Positions 28,381 through 37,690 of a stretch of DNA of 64,000 nt are shown here, piece by piece. Each line of letters starts with the position of its first letter. The first letter of the stretch is position 1. The stretch covers positions 744,001 to 808,000 of the forward strand of contig CAKVCX010000001.1 of the NCBI GenBank assembly GCA_934725985.1, read 5' to 3'. This DNA comes from an uncultured Bacilli bacterium (GTDB lineage Bacteria; Bacillota_I; Bacilli_A; RFN20; CAG-826). Made by a program: the position numbers and the translations under genes. Under the pieces are notes generated by a model. The model worked only from the letters and a program-made list of their open reading frames with translations, had not been told where the DNA came from and did not search any database.

Positions 28381-29136
28381 ATGGATTATAAACTATCTAC
28401 CTATAGCGTTCTTGGCTGCATTACTCCAAAAAATTCTTGTTTTAACATAGGCGATTTAATTGTATCTTCTAATCTTTGGACCTATACAATTGCCCTTATT
28501 CAAAATGGCAAAGTTGTTGATACGGCAAAAGTTAGCCAAAAGCCCTTATTAATTAATAAAAAAACATTCCCACATTTAAAAAAAGGTCTTTTTAGTAATA
28601 AAGTAAAAGGAAAAATATATACCTTTTATACAGCTTATGAAGACACTCCAAATGATTTCAGGGCATGTTTTGAAATAAAAGATAAATTTGATGGCAAAGA
28701 AATTACTTTGGATTTTAAAACTTGTGCAACCATTTTAAGCGTTGATTTTAATAAAATTGAATATTGGGTAAATGACTGCAATATTGTTTTTAATGAAAAA
28801 TTTGATATAGCAAACTTTTCTTATACTAAGTGGTTTGAACATATGATTTTTGTTTGTTTGACCAAGAGATTAAAAGAATGCAAAAACGAGGCATGGGTTA
28901 GTTCTTTTTATCATGATGATAGATTCATACTTCCTGATGAGGTTGATAGTTCTCCTAGTGAATTAAAAGAATTCATGAAGAAAATAGCAAAAGATATCGA
29001 ATATGAATTTTCTGATATCGGTATAAAAACCTGTGTTCGTTTTTGTGGTAAAAATGATAAGAATACCCTTTGCGCTTTCTCTACTAAAGACGAAGCGAAT
29101 CATCGTGGTTTTGGAAGCATTTTAAATATCAAATAA
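28381..29136 (+). CDS. Unknown protein, third of three related genes
   Basis: A 251-residue soluble protein starting one base after the previous stop. Same layout as the two preceding genes: N-terminal strands (NIGDLIVSSNLWTYTIALIQNG), a central ATILSVDFNKIEYW strand, a helical region with FEHMIFVCLTKRLKE, and EFSDIGIKTCVRFCG near the end. No named family is recognised. A good intrinsic terminator follows 8 bases after its stop, closing the SPFH cluster. Confidence 0.52.
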   Translation: MDYKLSTYSVLGCITPKNSCFNIGDLIVSSNLWTYTIALIQNGKVVDTAKVSQKPLLINKKTFPHLKKGLFSNKVKGKIYTFYTAYEDTPNDFRACFEIKDKFDGKEITLDFKTCATILSVDFNKIEYWVNDCNIVFNEKFDIANFSYTKWFEHMIFVCLTKRLKECKNEAWVSSFYHDDRFILPDEVDSSPSELKEFMKKIAKDIEYEFSDIGIKTCVRFCGKNDKNTLCAFSTKDEANHRGFGSILNIK

Positions 29137-29144
29137 TTAATAAG

Positions 29145-29185
29145 AAAGAGCCTTTTTATGCATAGCAACTTAAAGAGGCTCTTTT
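29145..29185 (+). terminator. Terminator closing the SPFH cluster
   Basis: AAAGAGCC (29145-29152) pairs with GGCTCTTT (29177-29184) and is followed by TT; the region before the stem is A-rich, so it may act in both directions. Confidence 0.7.
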
Positions 29186-29242
29186 AATGAGAATTTAATT
29201 TAATAAAAAATTTTTCATTGCGATAAAATATATTAACTAGAA

Positions 29243-31417
29243 ATGAAGATTCCTAATTACGCCTCCCTTTTAAAAAATGTTCGTGAAAAAAACGGCATGA
29301 CCCAAAAAGAACTTGCCGACAATTTGCCATACTCTTCACAAACAATCTCGCTTTGGGAGATGGGAACTTCCTTGATGAAATTAGATACTCTTTATGAGGT
29401 ATGCAATGTATTAAAAGTAGATCCGGTTAAATTTTTGCTTGGGGAAATCCAGATTAAAGAGAGCAAAAGCAATTTTGATAATTCTTATTTTCTCTCTTTT
29501 GTAAAAACAAAAATAGAAGAGAGAAAAATTGCTAAAAAAGAGTTAGAAGATAGGTTAAATGTATCTAGTCCTACTTTAAGAAAGCTATTATCCGGTCAAG
29601 TTATTTTTGATTTAAACCAAACTAGTTTGATTAGCAACGCTCTTTCTTTTAGCCTTGAAGAAGCCTTAGTAGACAAAACGGAATTAAAATCAAAAAGGAT
29701 AAGTAAGTGGAAATTAATTATAATTTCTTCTTGCCTTGTCTTTTTTCTTTCTTTGCTTGGGATAGGCGTTTATTTTTGCATAAAAAGTAATCAAAAGGAT
29801 GTGGACAAGATTGAACCCATTCCATCTTTAAAAATCAATTACGCGGATAAAACCATAGATGGGTTTGATATTCATTCAACTTACTATTTTAATGATTCGG
29901 AAAGATATTTGACTTCTTCTAGAATCGATATAGAAGAAAATTGGATAGATAATTATTTAACGATAAAAAAGAAAGGACGTAATTCTTCCTTTTTATCTAG
30001 CGATCCGATTACTTTATATATTAAAAGTGCAAATTTTGAAAATAGATTTCCTCTTAATGTTTCTTCTTATTTAGAACCAAACGATATAGATCCTCTTTTA
30101 GATGAAAGGCTTAACGAGCTTGAAAGTATTTGGCCAAGCGATGATGAAGAAAAGCCAGATTCTTTACTTAAATGGAAGTCGCAGATAAGGGATGGCTTAT
30201 CTTGCCCGATACCATATTTAGACTCATCATACTTTAATAATTATCTTTCTTCATACGTGGATAGGTTTAACGAAATTAAATACACGTATCAAATAAAAAG
30301 CGAAAACAATGAAGAAATTCATAAGGATTATATAGAAATAACTGGTTTAAACGATGCGGATTCTTCTTTTGTTTTCATTCCTAGTAAAATAGAAGGGATA
30401 GACGATATTAGGATTTCTTCCTATGCTTTCGATGGGGACAAATATAAAAATTTGAAAGAAATTACTTTTGAGCATAAGCCCCATTATGTAGGTGAATTCG
30501 CTTTTAATAATTTGGATTTATCTGTATTGGATTTTGGTATAAGCAATCCTGTTGATTATGAAATGGTTATGCCCTTTAATGGAGAAACCTCTTATAAAAA
30601 TGAAACAAGAAGATATAGCAACGCTTTTGCTGGTATTAAGAAAATAGAAAAAGCCCGTTTTCCTGTTTATGGAAAAAGAGAGGATACAACAGGAGTTTTT
30701 TGGAATAGTTTTTTTGGAAAGACTCTTCCAAGTGAAAACAATGACTATTTAGGCATTTCGATTATGTTTATATCTAAACCCATTTCTACACCAAAATTTG
30801 GTTTTAGCAGTACTTATTTTAAAAATTTAAAGATTCGTTCTTTATACATTCCCAAAGAAGTCGCACCTTATTCTTCCATATGGGATGATTTGGATTTTTA
30901 TCTTCGCCTTATCAAATATGAAGAAGGATATCAAAGAGATGCAGATAATTATGAAGATTATAATTATGCCAATTTTAAGTTTTTTGGTTTTCTTTCTTTA
31001 GAATATATCCTTTACGATGGTGCTAAGCCAAATAACGATTACTATATGTCTGCAAGGATGCTTAGAGGGGCAATTTCTTTTAAGGGTAGTCTTCATTATG
31101 AAAACATGGCTATTATAGGAAGCAGTTGTTTTGAAGCCTCTAGGCTGCCTAGTAAAGTTAGTTTAAAGAAAGTTAAGCGAATTTATCCAAACGCTTTTAG
31201 CCATAACGTTGGTCTAAAACAAATCGATATTTATAAATCTAGCGAAGTAAGGGAAGACAATAAATTAATCATAGGTGAAGGCGCCTTTAAAAAATGCGTT
31301 ACTTCTTCTAATGGGTTAGAAAAGATAGTATTCCATGGGTTTAACAAAGACAAAACTGAGTTGGATTTGCATCCAAATTATAGAGAAGATGGAATAGAAG
31401 AAATATTTGTTGATTAA
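29243..31417 (+). CDS. Transmembrane XRE-family regulator with leucine-rich-repeat ectodomain
   Basis: A 724-residue one-component receptor-like protein. Residues about 6-60 form a Cro/CI-type HTH (LKNVREKNGMTQKELADNL, SSQTISLWEMG). Residues about 83-140 look like a second, weaker HTH (KELEDRLNVSSPTLRKLLSG). A single transmembrane helix lies at about 156-178 (LIIISSCLVFFLSLLGIGV). The remaining ~540 residues are predicted outside the cell and include BspA-type LRR_5-like pieces (ISSYAFDGDKYKNLKEITF, RIYPNAFSHNVGLKQIDIY, IGEGAFKKC). DNA binding controlled by an external signal is inferred. Monocistronic, after a terminator. No clear SD; a TAAAAT lies about 14 bases before ATG. Confidence 0.72.
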   Translation: MKIPNYASLLKNVREKNGMTQKELADNLPYSSQTISLWEMGTSLMKLDTLYEVCNVLKVDPVKFLLGEIQIKESKSNFDNSYFLSFVKTKIEERKIAKKELEDRLNVSSPTLRKLLSGQVIFDLNQTSLISNALSFSLEEALVDKTELKSKRISKWKLIIISSCLVFFLSLLGIGVYFCIKSNQKDVDKIEPIPSLKINYADKTIDGFDIHSTYYFNDSERYLTSSRIDIEENWIDNYLTIKKKGRNSSFLSSDPITLYIKSANFENRFPLNVSSYLEPNDIDPLLDERLNELESIWPSDDEEKPDSLLKWKSQIRDGLSCPIPYLDSSYFNNYLSSYVDRFNEIKYTYQIKSENNEEIHKDYIEITGLNDADSSFVFIPSKIEGIDDIRISSYAFDGDKYKNLKEITFEHKPHYVGEFAFNNLDLSVLDFGISNPVDYEMVMPFNGETSYKNETRRYSNAFAGIKKIEKARFPVYGKREDTTGVFWNSFFGKTLPSENNDYLGISIMFISKPISTPKFGFSSTYFKNLKIRSLYIPKEVAPYSSIWDDLDFYLRLIKYEEGYQRDADNYEDYNYANFKFFGFLSLEYILYDGAKPNNDYYMSARMLRGAISFKGSLHYENMAIIGSSCFEASRLPSKVSLKKVKRIYPNAFSHNVGLKQIDIYKSSEVREDNKLIIGEGAFKKCVTSSNGLEKIVFHGFNKDKTELDLHPNYREDGIEEIFVD

Positions 31418-31490
31418 TTTTAGAATTATTTAAATAATGCACCCGTGCAGTTATAAATGACTTCTAAGGACTTTTTATTTAATTATTTTG

Positions 31491-32321
31491 TTATTCGATT
31501 AATAAAGTATCGATATATGTTTTTTCTTTATCTATTATTTGTACGTCTTTTCTTTTCTTTAATTCCATTTCCATTGTTTTATATGGGGATATACCATACC
31601 AAGACTCTAGGCAAAGGAAGTCATCTTTATTTTCTTTTTCAGGAGTCCATAAAGCAAAATAAGGACAAGACGAAATTAATGTTATTTTGCTTCCAAGTCC
31701 GTTATTTAAGGCAACTCTTCCGCTTGGATTAGATAAAACAAAAGTATCTTTGCTGACTATTTCTTTTCTATTGACTATCCATTTATTTTCAAATGGCCAT
31801 GGTATTTCTTTTTCTATTATTCCTTTTTTTAAGACGAATAAAGTTGTATTGCTTTCTATTTCTAAGCTTGCTAGGGAAAAATTGGTATTAAAAGCAGGAT
31901 GGAGTCCATATTGATAAATGATAGGTAATTTACCTTTTGGGGTGATTTTAGATACACGTATTAATTTGTTTTCTTCTAATTTATTTTCAATTTCTAATTC
32001 AAATGCAAAAGGATATTTATTTGCTTCAATATCAAATGTAGTTAATTTTATAGTCAAGGAAGACTTGCTTTCTTTGACTATATTAAATTTACTATACCAA
32101 GCAAAGCCATGGTTTTTTGGCAATGAGCAATCTTTTCCTTCAATTGAGTATGTTTTGTTATTACCTATAACTGGAAATAAAATGTGATCAGAAAAAGGCC
32201 ATTCCCCTTTTCCGTCATATAAAACTTCTTTATTTTTCTTTTTATCATAAAGGCGAGTCAAGCATCCTCCGTCTAGGTTTATTTTGGCTAGAAGGAATTC
32301 GTTTTCAATTGTTTTTTCCAT
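31491..32321 (-). CDS. Aldose 1-epimerase (mutarotase) family protein
   Basis: A 276-residue galactose-mutarotase-like protein. Recognisable blocks are NEFLLAKINLDGGCLTRLYD at the N-terminus, PKNHGFAWYSKF (first His), YQYGLHPAFN (second His, catalytic acid) and a C-terminal LESWYGISPYKTMEM. The family interconverts alpha and beta anomers of aldoses; this smaller subgroup is often used on sugar phosphates or unknown sugars. The gene is on the minus strand, convergent with the XRE-LRR gene. ATG 32321 lacks an SD (context ACCTATGGAAA) and has TAAAAT 9 bases upstream, suggesting a very short leader. Confidence 0.8.
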   Translation of the reverse strand: MEKTIENEFLLAKINLDGGCLTRLYDKKKNKEVLYDGKGEWPFSDHILFPVIGNNKTYSIEGKDCSLPKNHGFAWYSKFNIVKESKSSLTIKLTTFDIEANKYPFAFELEIENKLEENKLIRVSKITPKGKLPIIYQYGLHPAFNTNFSLASLEIESNTTLFVLKKGIIEKEIPWPFENKWIVNRKEIVSKDTFVLSNPSGRVALNNGLGSKITLISSCPYFALWTPEKENKDDFLCLESWYGISPYKTMEMELKKRKDVQIIDKEKTYIDTLLIE

Positions 32322-32392
32322 AGGTAATTATTTTACTATTTTTTTATTATATGTTTTGCTATTTTCTTAAATTTATATACTTAAGCCATTAT

Positions 32393-32427
32393 TAAATAAA
32401 AAAGTCCTTTCATTTTAGGAAGGACCA
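32393..32427 (-). terminator. Terminator of the minus-strand lipoprotein gene
   Basis: GTCCTTTC and GGAAGGAC (32404-32425) form a hairpin with a 6-base loop; on the minus strand it is followed by a T-rich run (complement of AAATAAAAAA). Located just after the stop at 32434. Confidence 0.8.
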
Positions 32428-32433
32428 TTAGTT

Positions 32434-34047
32434 TTATTGATATGGATTATTATTCATTATTGTTTCGACTAGTTCATAATAACCAGCGATGGCCTGGACT
32501 GTTATGATCCCATTATAATTTCCATAATCATCTTGTCCAAAAATAAATTTTAGGCCGATTTCGGTTTTGTGTACTGCTTCAGCCTTGAAACAATATTGGT
32601 ATAGATTGTCTTCCATTGATAATTTATCTTCTAATGTAAATCCATTGTTTGTATATAAAGAGAAGTTTTTGTTAACCCAAGCCAAGGCATTTTCTTTTCC
32701 AACTAGATTTATTGAAGAAGTCCAAACAAAATATAAAGCCGTATCATAGCCTATAGAAGCAAGTGAATCTTTGGCCATTTTAGTTATATCCATGCTATAA
32801 ACTGAAACGATATTGCTATCTTCGCTTAAGGCAAGATAGTTTAATCCAAGTTTATAAGAAACGTTTAGATAATTATCGTTCCAGGCTAAAAGTTCTTTAT
32901 TCGCATTTGCTAAATTTCTATATACGACCGATCCGGTTACATAAATTGAAGTGTTATTGTTAGAAGAATCCAATTCGACAACAAGGGTTGCTGAAAGGTA
33001 ATCTTCTTCATCACTCGCGTTTTTGCTTAATCTATATGTTGCAGACCCGATTTCTTGTCTAAAGCCTATTTCTAGCAATTTTTTTCTATAAGCAGGAATT
33101 AAATTCTTGCCATAGTTTCTAATTAGCAATGTGTTATCTTCTACCATTTCATAGTATTGGGCATCAGCTCCTTCTAGAAAGGGAAGAGATTCTCCTGCTA
33201 ATTTATATTGCTTTAAAAAAGAAGAAGCTTTTTCACTGAACGTAGTAGGTATTTGTATTAGTTTTGGATTTTCTAAATATTCTTCTATTTCCCCTTTTAA
33301 GGGATAGTTTCCTAAATTAGAGATGGTGGCCTTATATGTTTCCTTGTCTTCATCATATTCATTTTTAAGGGTCAATTCGCATATTATGTTTTCTAAATTA
33401 TCATCTAAATACAAAGAAAAGGAAGAAACTAAGCTTATATAGGAACTTGATAAGCCTATTATAGGTAGCCAGTATTTACTAGCTTCGTATTGGTTATTTT
33501 CGTTTAAAGAAGAGGAAAAATGGTTATGGTCCATTTCTTCGATATATAAAGAAGGATTTGCAATTAAATAAGGCCCATATGCTGATAAATCAATTAAGGA
33601 AGAAGCTGCTCCAGCTGGGTAAGAAAGTTCTATTTCCTTATTTTTATTTATAGTAAAGGTAAACGCGCCTTGATCGCCATTTATCAAAACGCCATTGTCT
33701 AGCAATTCTTCATTATAGCTATCTTGATACATTTGTTTCATTTCAGGGGTATAAGTCTTCAACTGGGCTTTTTCCCCAAAAAAAGAATAGTCCATGATGT
33801 GCAAAGTATCTAATGTAGTTAAATCTATTCTTTCTACTTTTATTAATCCTTGATTCGCTTTACCTTTTTCTATGAAAGTGGATAAAAGTTCTTCTGCTAA
33901 ACTAGCTTCTTCTTTGCTATCTAGGCTAGAATCTATAAAACTCTCGCTTGAATCGGTCTTGCTTTCATCAATAGAAGATGATGGGCCACAACCTAGTAAA
34001 ACCAAAGAAGAACAAATTAATATAAGCGGTAATTTTTTATTTTTCAT
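32434..34047 (-). CDS. Lipoprotein of unknown function
   Basis: A 537-residue exported lipoprotein: signal peptide KNKKLPLILICSSLVLLGCG with lipobox LLGC, then a Ser/Glu/Asp-rich linker (about residues 22-48). The body is beta/alpha-mixed with no recognised domain. ATG 34047 is chosen over 34053 because AAGAGA is then spaced about 9 bases. It is divergent from another lipoprotein gene of the same general style (about 150 bases between starts), suggesting a shared control region. The anchored protein faces the outside of the membrane. Confidence 0.72.
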   Translation of the reverse strand: MKNKKLPLILICSSLVLLGCGPSSSIDESKTDSSESFIDSSLDSKEEASLAEELLSTFIEKGKANQGLIKVERIDLTTLDTLHIMDYSFFGEKAQLKTYTPEMKQMYQDSYNEELLDNGVLINGDQGAFTFTINKNKEIELSYPAGAASSLIDLSAYGPYLIANPSLYIEEMDHNHFSSSLNENNQYEASKYWLPIIGLSSSYISLVSSFSLYLDDNLENIICELTLKNEYDEDKETYKATISNLGNYPLKGEIEEYLENPKLIQIPTTFSEKASSFLKQYKLAGESLPFLEGADAQYYEMVEDNTLLIRNYGKNLIPAYRKKLLEIGFRQEIGSATYRLSKNASDEEDYLSATLVVELDSSNNNTSIYVTGSVVYRNLANANKELLAWNDNYLNVSYKLGLNYLALSEDSNIVSVYSMDITKMAKDSLASIGYDTALYFVWTSSINLVGKENALAWVNKNFSLYTNNGFTLEDKLSMEDNLYQYCFKAEAVHKTEIGLKFIFGQDDYGNYNGIITVQAIAGYYELVETIMNNNPYQ

Positions 34048-34198
34048 TGTCATTTTCTCTTAATAACTTATTTACTCTACTTTCTAACGATATTTTGTCA
34101 ATGAATGCAGTTACTTTATTTTGTTTATCCGTAGAAAATCAATTGACAATTTTAAGTGCAATGGTAGTTTTCCTAGGATAGTTAGTCGAGGTAAAAAA

Positions 34199-36691
34199 AT
34201 GAAAAGAAAAAATATATTACCATTATTTGTCTTGTTAGCATTAACTTCTTGTGGCGGTGATCCTGCTTTAGAAACAAGTGACGATTCTTCTAAAGATGGG
34301 GATAACGCTTCTTCTAGCCAAAATGCTGATATTTCTAGAAGTGAAGATAGCACCAAGGAAAACACAAGCGAAGATAGTAATGAGGAATCAAGCTCGGTAG
34401 ATGTACCGCCGATTGATACTAATTCAGGTGATAAAACCCAAATATATGAGACTTTAGTAGCGGCTGCTACATGCGGGAATTATACGATTGCGTATGACGA
34501 AGATGACGGAGATGGGGGAACTGTTAGGCTAGTAGATGCAATTACACCAAATTATATTGACCGTAAATTTAGCAAAGGAGGCTATATTCTTCTAAAAAGC
34601 TATAATAAAGATCTTTATCCAGATGATATTTACTATTCATATGAAAGAAATGGTAATTCAATTAATGTCTTGCACGCTATTAAAACTACGACAAACAATG
34701 ATTTAGATTCTCCCATCCCAGCCAATAGGAATGATGATTGGGATAGGATCAACCCCCTTTTTAATGCTATTGACCCAAATAATAACGTCACTTCTGAATT
34801 TATTTCTTTTGATGCCTCTAGGGGAATCTATTCAAAACAAGAAGCAATTGTTGTTGCCTGTGGCAGGGCTTTAGGATATAGCTCTGCTGCCATAACAGGA
34901 AGAGTAGCCGAAGTTCGTTTTGGGCTAGAAGATAACGGTACGGTTAAAATAGTTTTATATAAATGGAAGAATGCTTTAGACGATAGCAACGAAGAAATTG
35001 AAGAGCTTATAACTGGCTATTTATATAATGTCGGGACTAGTCAAGACGAAACTTTAGAAACATTCCGTTCCTCTTTTTCTTTGCCTAATAAAACTTTAGA
35101 AAGCGAAGCCACTTCCTTTTTTACTGGAAATAAAATCAAAGCAAAAACAGAAGTGAATTTAATTGATAATGGAACATCAACTTGGAAATCGTCTATAGAT
35201 TTAGAATCAAATCCAGAACAAAGAAAAATCAATACTCGCAGAGATAATCCTCGCGGTGTTTTAGATGATGCTTCTTTTATTAGGAAATCCAGTTCAGAAT
35301 ATGCCGAACAAGTCTATGTTGATGGGAATAATGAAATAAAAACTGAAAGGCTTTCATATTTGTGGGGAGAAGATAATTATCACAATATAGGTGAATATTT
35401 GGATTTGTCGGCCTTTAGAAGTGATAACAATAATCAATTTCATTATTATGGTCCAGCTGCCGATGGAATTTTTGATTCCATGAGCATGTATTCAGTTTAT
35501 TTCGGCGAAATTCGTAGCTTAGAAGCCAAATATGAAAATGGGTCTCTTTCTTTTTCTGGCAATGGGTATGCGGACACCTCCAATAGGTATTATGAGTTTG
35601 TTAGTAAAATCGAAACTCCAACAGAAATTAGCTTAGAACCATATAAGGTGGAAACTACTTCCGAAGACTATATAAAACTAAAAAAAGCATTTGACTATTT
35701 TAAAGACGATTCCAAGCCTTTTCATGCCTTAGAAGTTAAAAATGGGGCTAATGTAGCAGAAGAGAATAAAAACATCGGCGATTATTATAGAGTTAACGAT
35801 TACGCCTTCTATGTTGACGAATGGCCTTCTAATCCTAGCTATGGCTATAAGAAAACAAGCACAGGTGTGCAACCTTTTTCACTTTCCTTTAACTTAAAAT
35901 ATAATAGTGCAACCGAAGAAGATCCAACTGATCATTATGAAGGAAGTGCTTCTAAAAAAGGTGAATTAATAGAAGGAAAAACCCTTTTTGATTTCATGAC
36001 TTTTAATGAACATCCTGAACTATTTACTAAAGTAGCAGACAATAAATATGGGGCCAAACCTTTTGTTGAAAAGGTTGGAAAAACCATGTTTCCACAAGGA
36101 GATGACGATGCTAGGGATTATGATACATACTTTACTTTGAATGGTGACGGCTTAATTTCTTCCTATGAATATTGGTCTCCGACAAATGGATATAGAAAGT
36201 TGACATTTGATTACGACGCTAGATCTATAAATGACGGTATTTTCTATTTAGATGATAAGAATTTTATTGATTTCTCTAGTCTAGATAAAACTGAGTTTAC
36301 AACTTGGCAAACGGGTTATGAATGGTTTTATACTTATCAATTAGTTAGACTATATAAAAACGAATTTGACATGACCGAAGAGGAAGCTAAAACGGCCGCG
36401 AATACTATTCCTTATTTGCTTGATGATGTTTTTCAAGGTAGAGACGCTTTTACTGCAAGCCCCTCAGGAAAAACTATTGAATTAAAGATTAATTCCGAAA
36501 AAGGAACCGAGCAATCTAGAAAGACTTACGCGAATAGATATAAGGAATATTTGTTGCAATGCGGATATGAGCTTAAGACCGATTCGTCAAATAAACAATA
36601 TTATGCCGGCACTTATTGCGATATTTATATTGGGAACAATTTAACAACGTTAGGTTCGGCCTTTACCTTTAAACTTCATTTAGCCTCTTAA
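34199..36691 (+). CDS. Large lipoprotein of unknown function
   Basis: An 830-residue lipoprotein: KRKNILPLFVLLALTSCGG with lipobox LTSC, then a ~55-residue Ser/Asp/Glu-rich linker. The extracellular body contains internal similar-looking segments (for example SLPNKTLESEATSFFTG and a repeated RYYEFVSKI / YRKLTFDYDA style), but no family I can name. ATG 34199 is preceded by GAGGT; the in-frame upstream start at 34121 would add a charged stretch ahead of the signal peptide. Followed by a strong hairpin terminator. Confidence 0.72.
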   Translation: MKRKNILPLFVLLALTSCGGDPALETSDDSSKDGDNASSSQNADISRSEDSTKENTSEDSNEESSSVDVPPIDTNSGDKTQIYETLVAAATCGNYTIAYDEDDGDGGTVRLVDAITPNYIDRKFSKGGYILLKSYNKDLYPDDIYYSYERNGNSINVLHAIKTTTNNDLDSPIPANRNDDWDRINPLFNAIDPNNNVTSEFISFDASRGIYSKQEAIVVACGRALGYSSAAITGRVAEVRFGLEDNGTVKIVLYKWKNALDDSNEEIEELITGYLYNVGTSQDETLETFRSSFSLPNKTLESEATSFFTGNKIKAKTEVNLIDNGTSTWKSSIDLESNPEQRKINTRRDNPRGVLDDASFIRKSSSEYAEQVYVDGNNEIKTERLSYLWGEDNYHNIGEYLDLSAFRSDNNNQFHYYGPAADGIFDSMSMYSVYFGEIRSLEAKYENGSLSFSGNGYADTSNRYYEFVSKIETPTEISLEPYKVETTSEDYIKLKKAFDYFKDDSKPFHALEVKNGANVAEENKNIGDYYRVNDYAFYVDEWPSNPSYGYKKTSTGVQPFSLSFNLKYNSATEEDPTDHYEGSASKKGELIEGKTLFDFMTFNEHPELFTKVADNKYGAKPFVEKVGKTMFPQGDDDARDYDTYFTLNGDGLISSYEYWSPTNGYRKLTFDYDARSINDGIFYLDDKNFIDFSSLDKTEFTTWQTGYEWFYTYQLVRLYKNEFDMTEEEAKTAANTIPYLLDDVFQGRDAFTASPSGKTIELKINSEKGTEQSRKTYANRYKEYLLQCGYELKTDSSNKQYYAGTYCDIYIGNNLTTLGSAFTFKLHLAS

Positions 36692-36697
36692 AAAAAT

Positions 36698-36735
36698 AAA
36701 TAAGCACCTTGCAATAAATCAAGGTGCTTATTTAG
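36698..36735 (+). terminator. Strong hairpin terminator after the large lipoprotein gene
   Basis: AAATAAGCACCTTG pairs perfectly with CAAGGTGCTTATTT around an 8-base loop; the flanking A and T runs allow termination in either direction. Confidence 0.85.
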
Positions 36736-36837
36736 TTAAAGATGAACGTTATTAAAATTGCGTCATTTAGTTTTCAAATGGTACATATAAAAATAAATGG
36801 TGTTTTTATAGTTTTTTTATTTTATAATCATTTTCGC

Positions 36838-36924
36838 GCCCGTGTGGTGGAATGGTAGACGCGGTGGACTCAAAATCCACTGTCTGATGAGGACGTGCCG
36901 GTTCGAGTCCGGCCTCGGGCACCA
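36838..36924 (+). tRNA. tRNA-Leu(CAA), integration site of the island
   Basis: Class II tRNA: acceptor GCCCGTG with CTCGGGC (one T-T mismatch), anticodon stem GTGGA/TCCAC and loop CTCAAAA (anticodon CAA, codon TTG). Long variable arm TGTCTGATGAGGACG, T-stem GCCGG/CCGGC and encoded CCA. Its 3' part from the anticodon stem onward is repeated exactly at 50206-50271, the classic mark of a tyrosine-recombinase attachment site that regenerates the tRNA gene. Confidence 0.95.
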
Positions 36925-36932
36925 TCTTGATT
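36867..36932 (+). repeat. attL-type direct repeat (66 bp) in tRNA-Leu
   Basis: Bases 36867-36932 are identical to 50206-50271: the tRNA-Leu 3' half plus 8 bases beyond CCA. The following hairpin (CCTCCTAGC/GCTAGGAGG) is also shared with small changes. This is the left boundary of element E1. Confidence 0.93.
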
Positions 36933-36936
36933 GTGA

Positions 36937-36967
36937 CCTCCTAGCTTCATTGCTAGGAGGTTTTTTA
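36937..36967 (+). terminator. tRNA-Leu terminator
   Basis: CCTCCTAGC / GCTAGGAGG perfect 9-bp hairpin with a 6-base loop and TTTTTT. A near copy follows the second att repeat at 50276-50307. Confidence 0.9.
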
Positions 36968-37037
36968 TGTGGACCGATAGGGACAATCTAAAACCGCCTG
37001 CTATGCGGGCGAGACGATAAGAAGCCGTGGCGGTCAT

Positions 37038-37690
37038 GAAAAAAAGTCCTCCGGGGGAGTACAATTGCAATGCTCAGTTGCCCTTGGCCCAAGGAGGACT
37101 TTTATATTATGCCACTTAAGAACGACGAAGTGTCGAGTTTGTCCCACACGAAATGGGACTGCAAATACCATATCGTGTTAACGCCCAAGTACCGGAGGAA
37201 GGCGATTTACGAGAAACTGCGCGTCGACATCGGGAAGTACATCAGGAGATGCTGCATGTACAAAGGGGTAGACATCATCGAGGCGCATGTCATGCCCGAT
37301 CACATACACATGCTTGTACGCATACCCCATGAAGCTCTCCGTCTCGAGCTTCATGGGGTATCTGAAAGGCAAGACGAGCCTCATGATATTCGACGAGCAC
37401 GCGAACCTTAAATACAACTACGGGGCCAGGCATTTCTAGTCCGAGGGGTATTACGTGAGCACCGTAGGCCTGAACAAGAAAACCGTCCAGAATTACATCA
37501 AGAACCAGGAACTTGAGGATCAGATAGAGGATCGCCGAAGCCTGAAGGAGTAAAAGGACCCGTTCACGGGTAAGTAATGGCGACAAGGGCAATTGGGCGA
37601 TTTAAAAAGGGGCATGCTTGCCCCTGCCAGTAATCGGCCTTATAGGCCAGATCGAAAAACCGCGCCTTGAAGACGCGGATTTTTATTATA
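37038..37690 (+). mobile_element. IS200/IS605-type insertion remnant
   Basis: A degraded single-gene IS200-like element. The left end has the inverted repeat AAAGTCCTCC ... GGAGGACTTT (about 37042-37102), which would form the long hairpin typical of IS200 left ends and shields the transposase start. The right side contains hairpins GGGGCA-TGCT-TGCCCC (~37608-37623) and CCGCG...CGCGG with a T-tract (37660-37687). Exact ends are uncertain because such elements make no terminal inverted repeats or target duplications. Confidence 0.6.
37109..37554 (+). pseudogene. tnpA: IS200/IS605 Y1 transposase TnpA, frameshifted
   Basis: The reading frame from ATG 37109 encodes a Y1 HUH transposase N-terminal part: KWDCKYHIVLTPKYRRK, then AHVMPDHIHMLVRIP with the His-hydrophobic-His pair. 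At about 37331 the frame breaks; the continuation lies in another frame (SVSSFMGYLKGKTSLMIFDEH) and then meets an in-frame TAG near 37438 where Trp is expected (ARHF-stop-SEGYY). After that comes a segment that would carry the catalytic Tyr region (YVSTVGLNKKTVQNYI) to a stop at about 37552. One frameshift plus one nonsense change make the gene inactive. No TnpB partner is present. Confidence 0.85.

Noticed and set aside
36870..37070. Minus-strand frame over tRNA-Leu
   Set aside because: It reads antisense to the tRNA and IS200 left end; no independent support.
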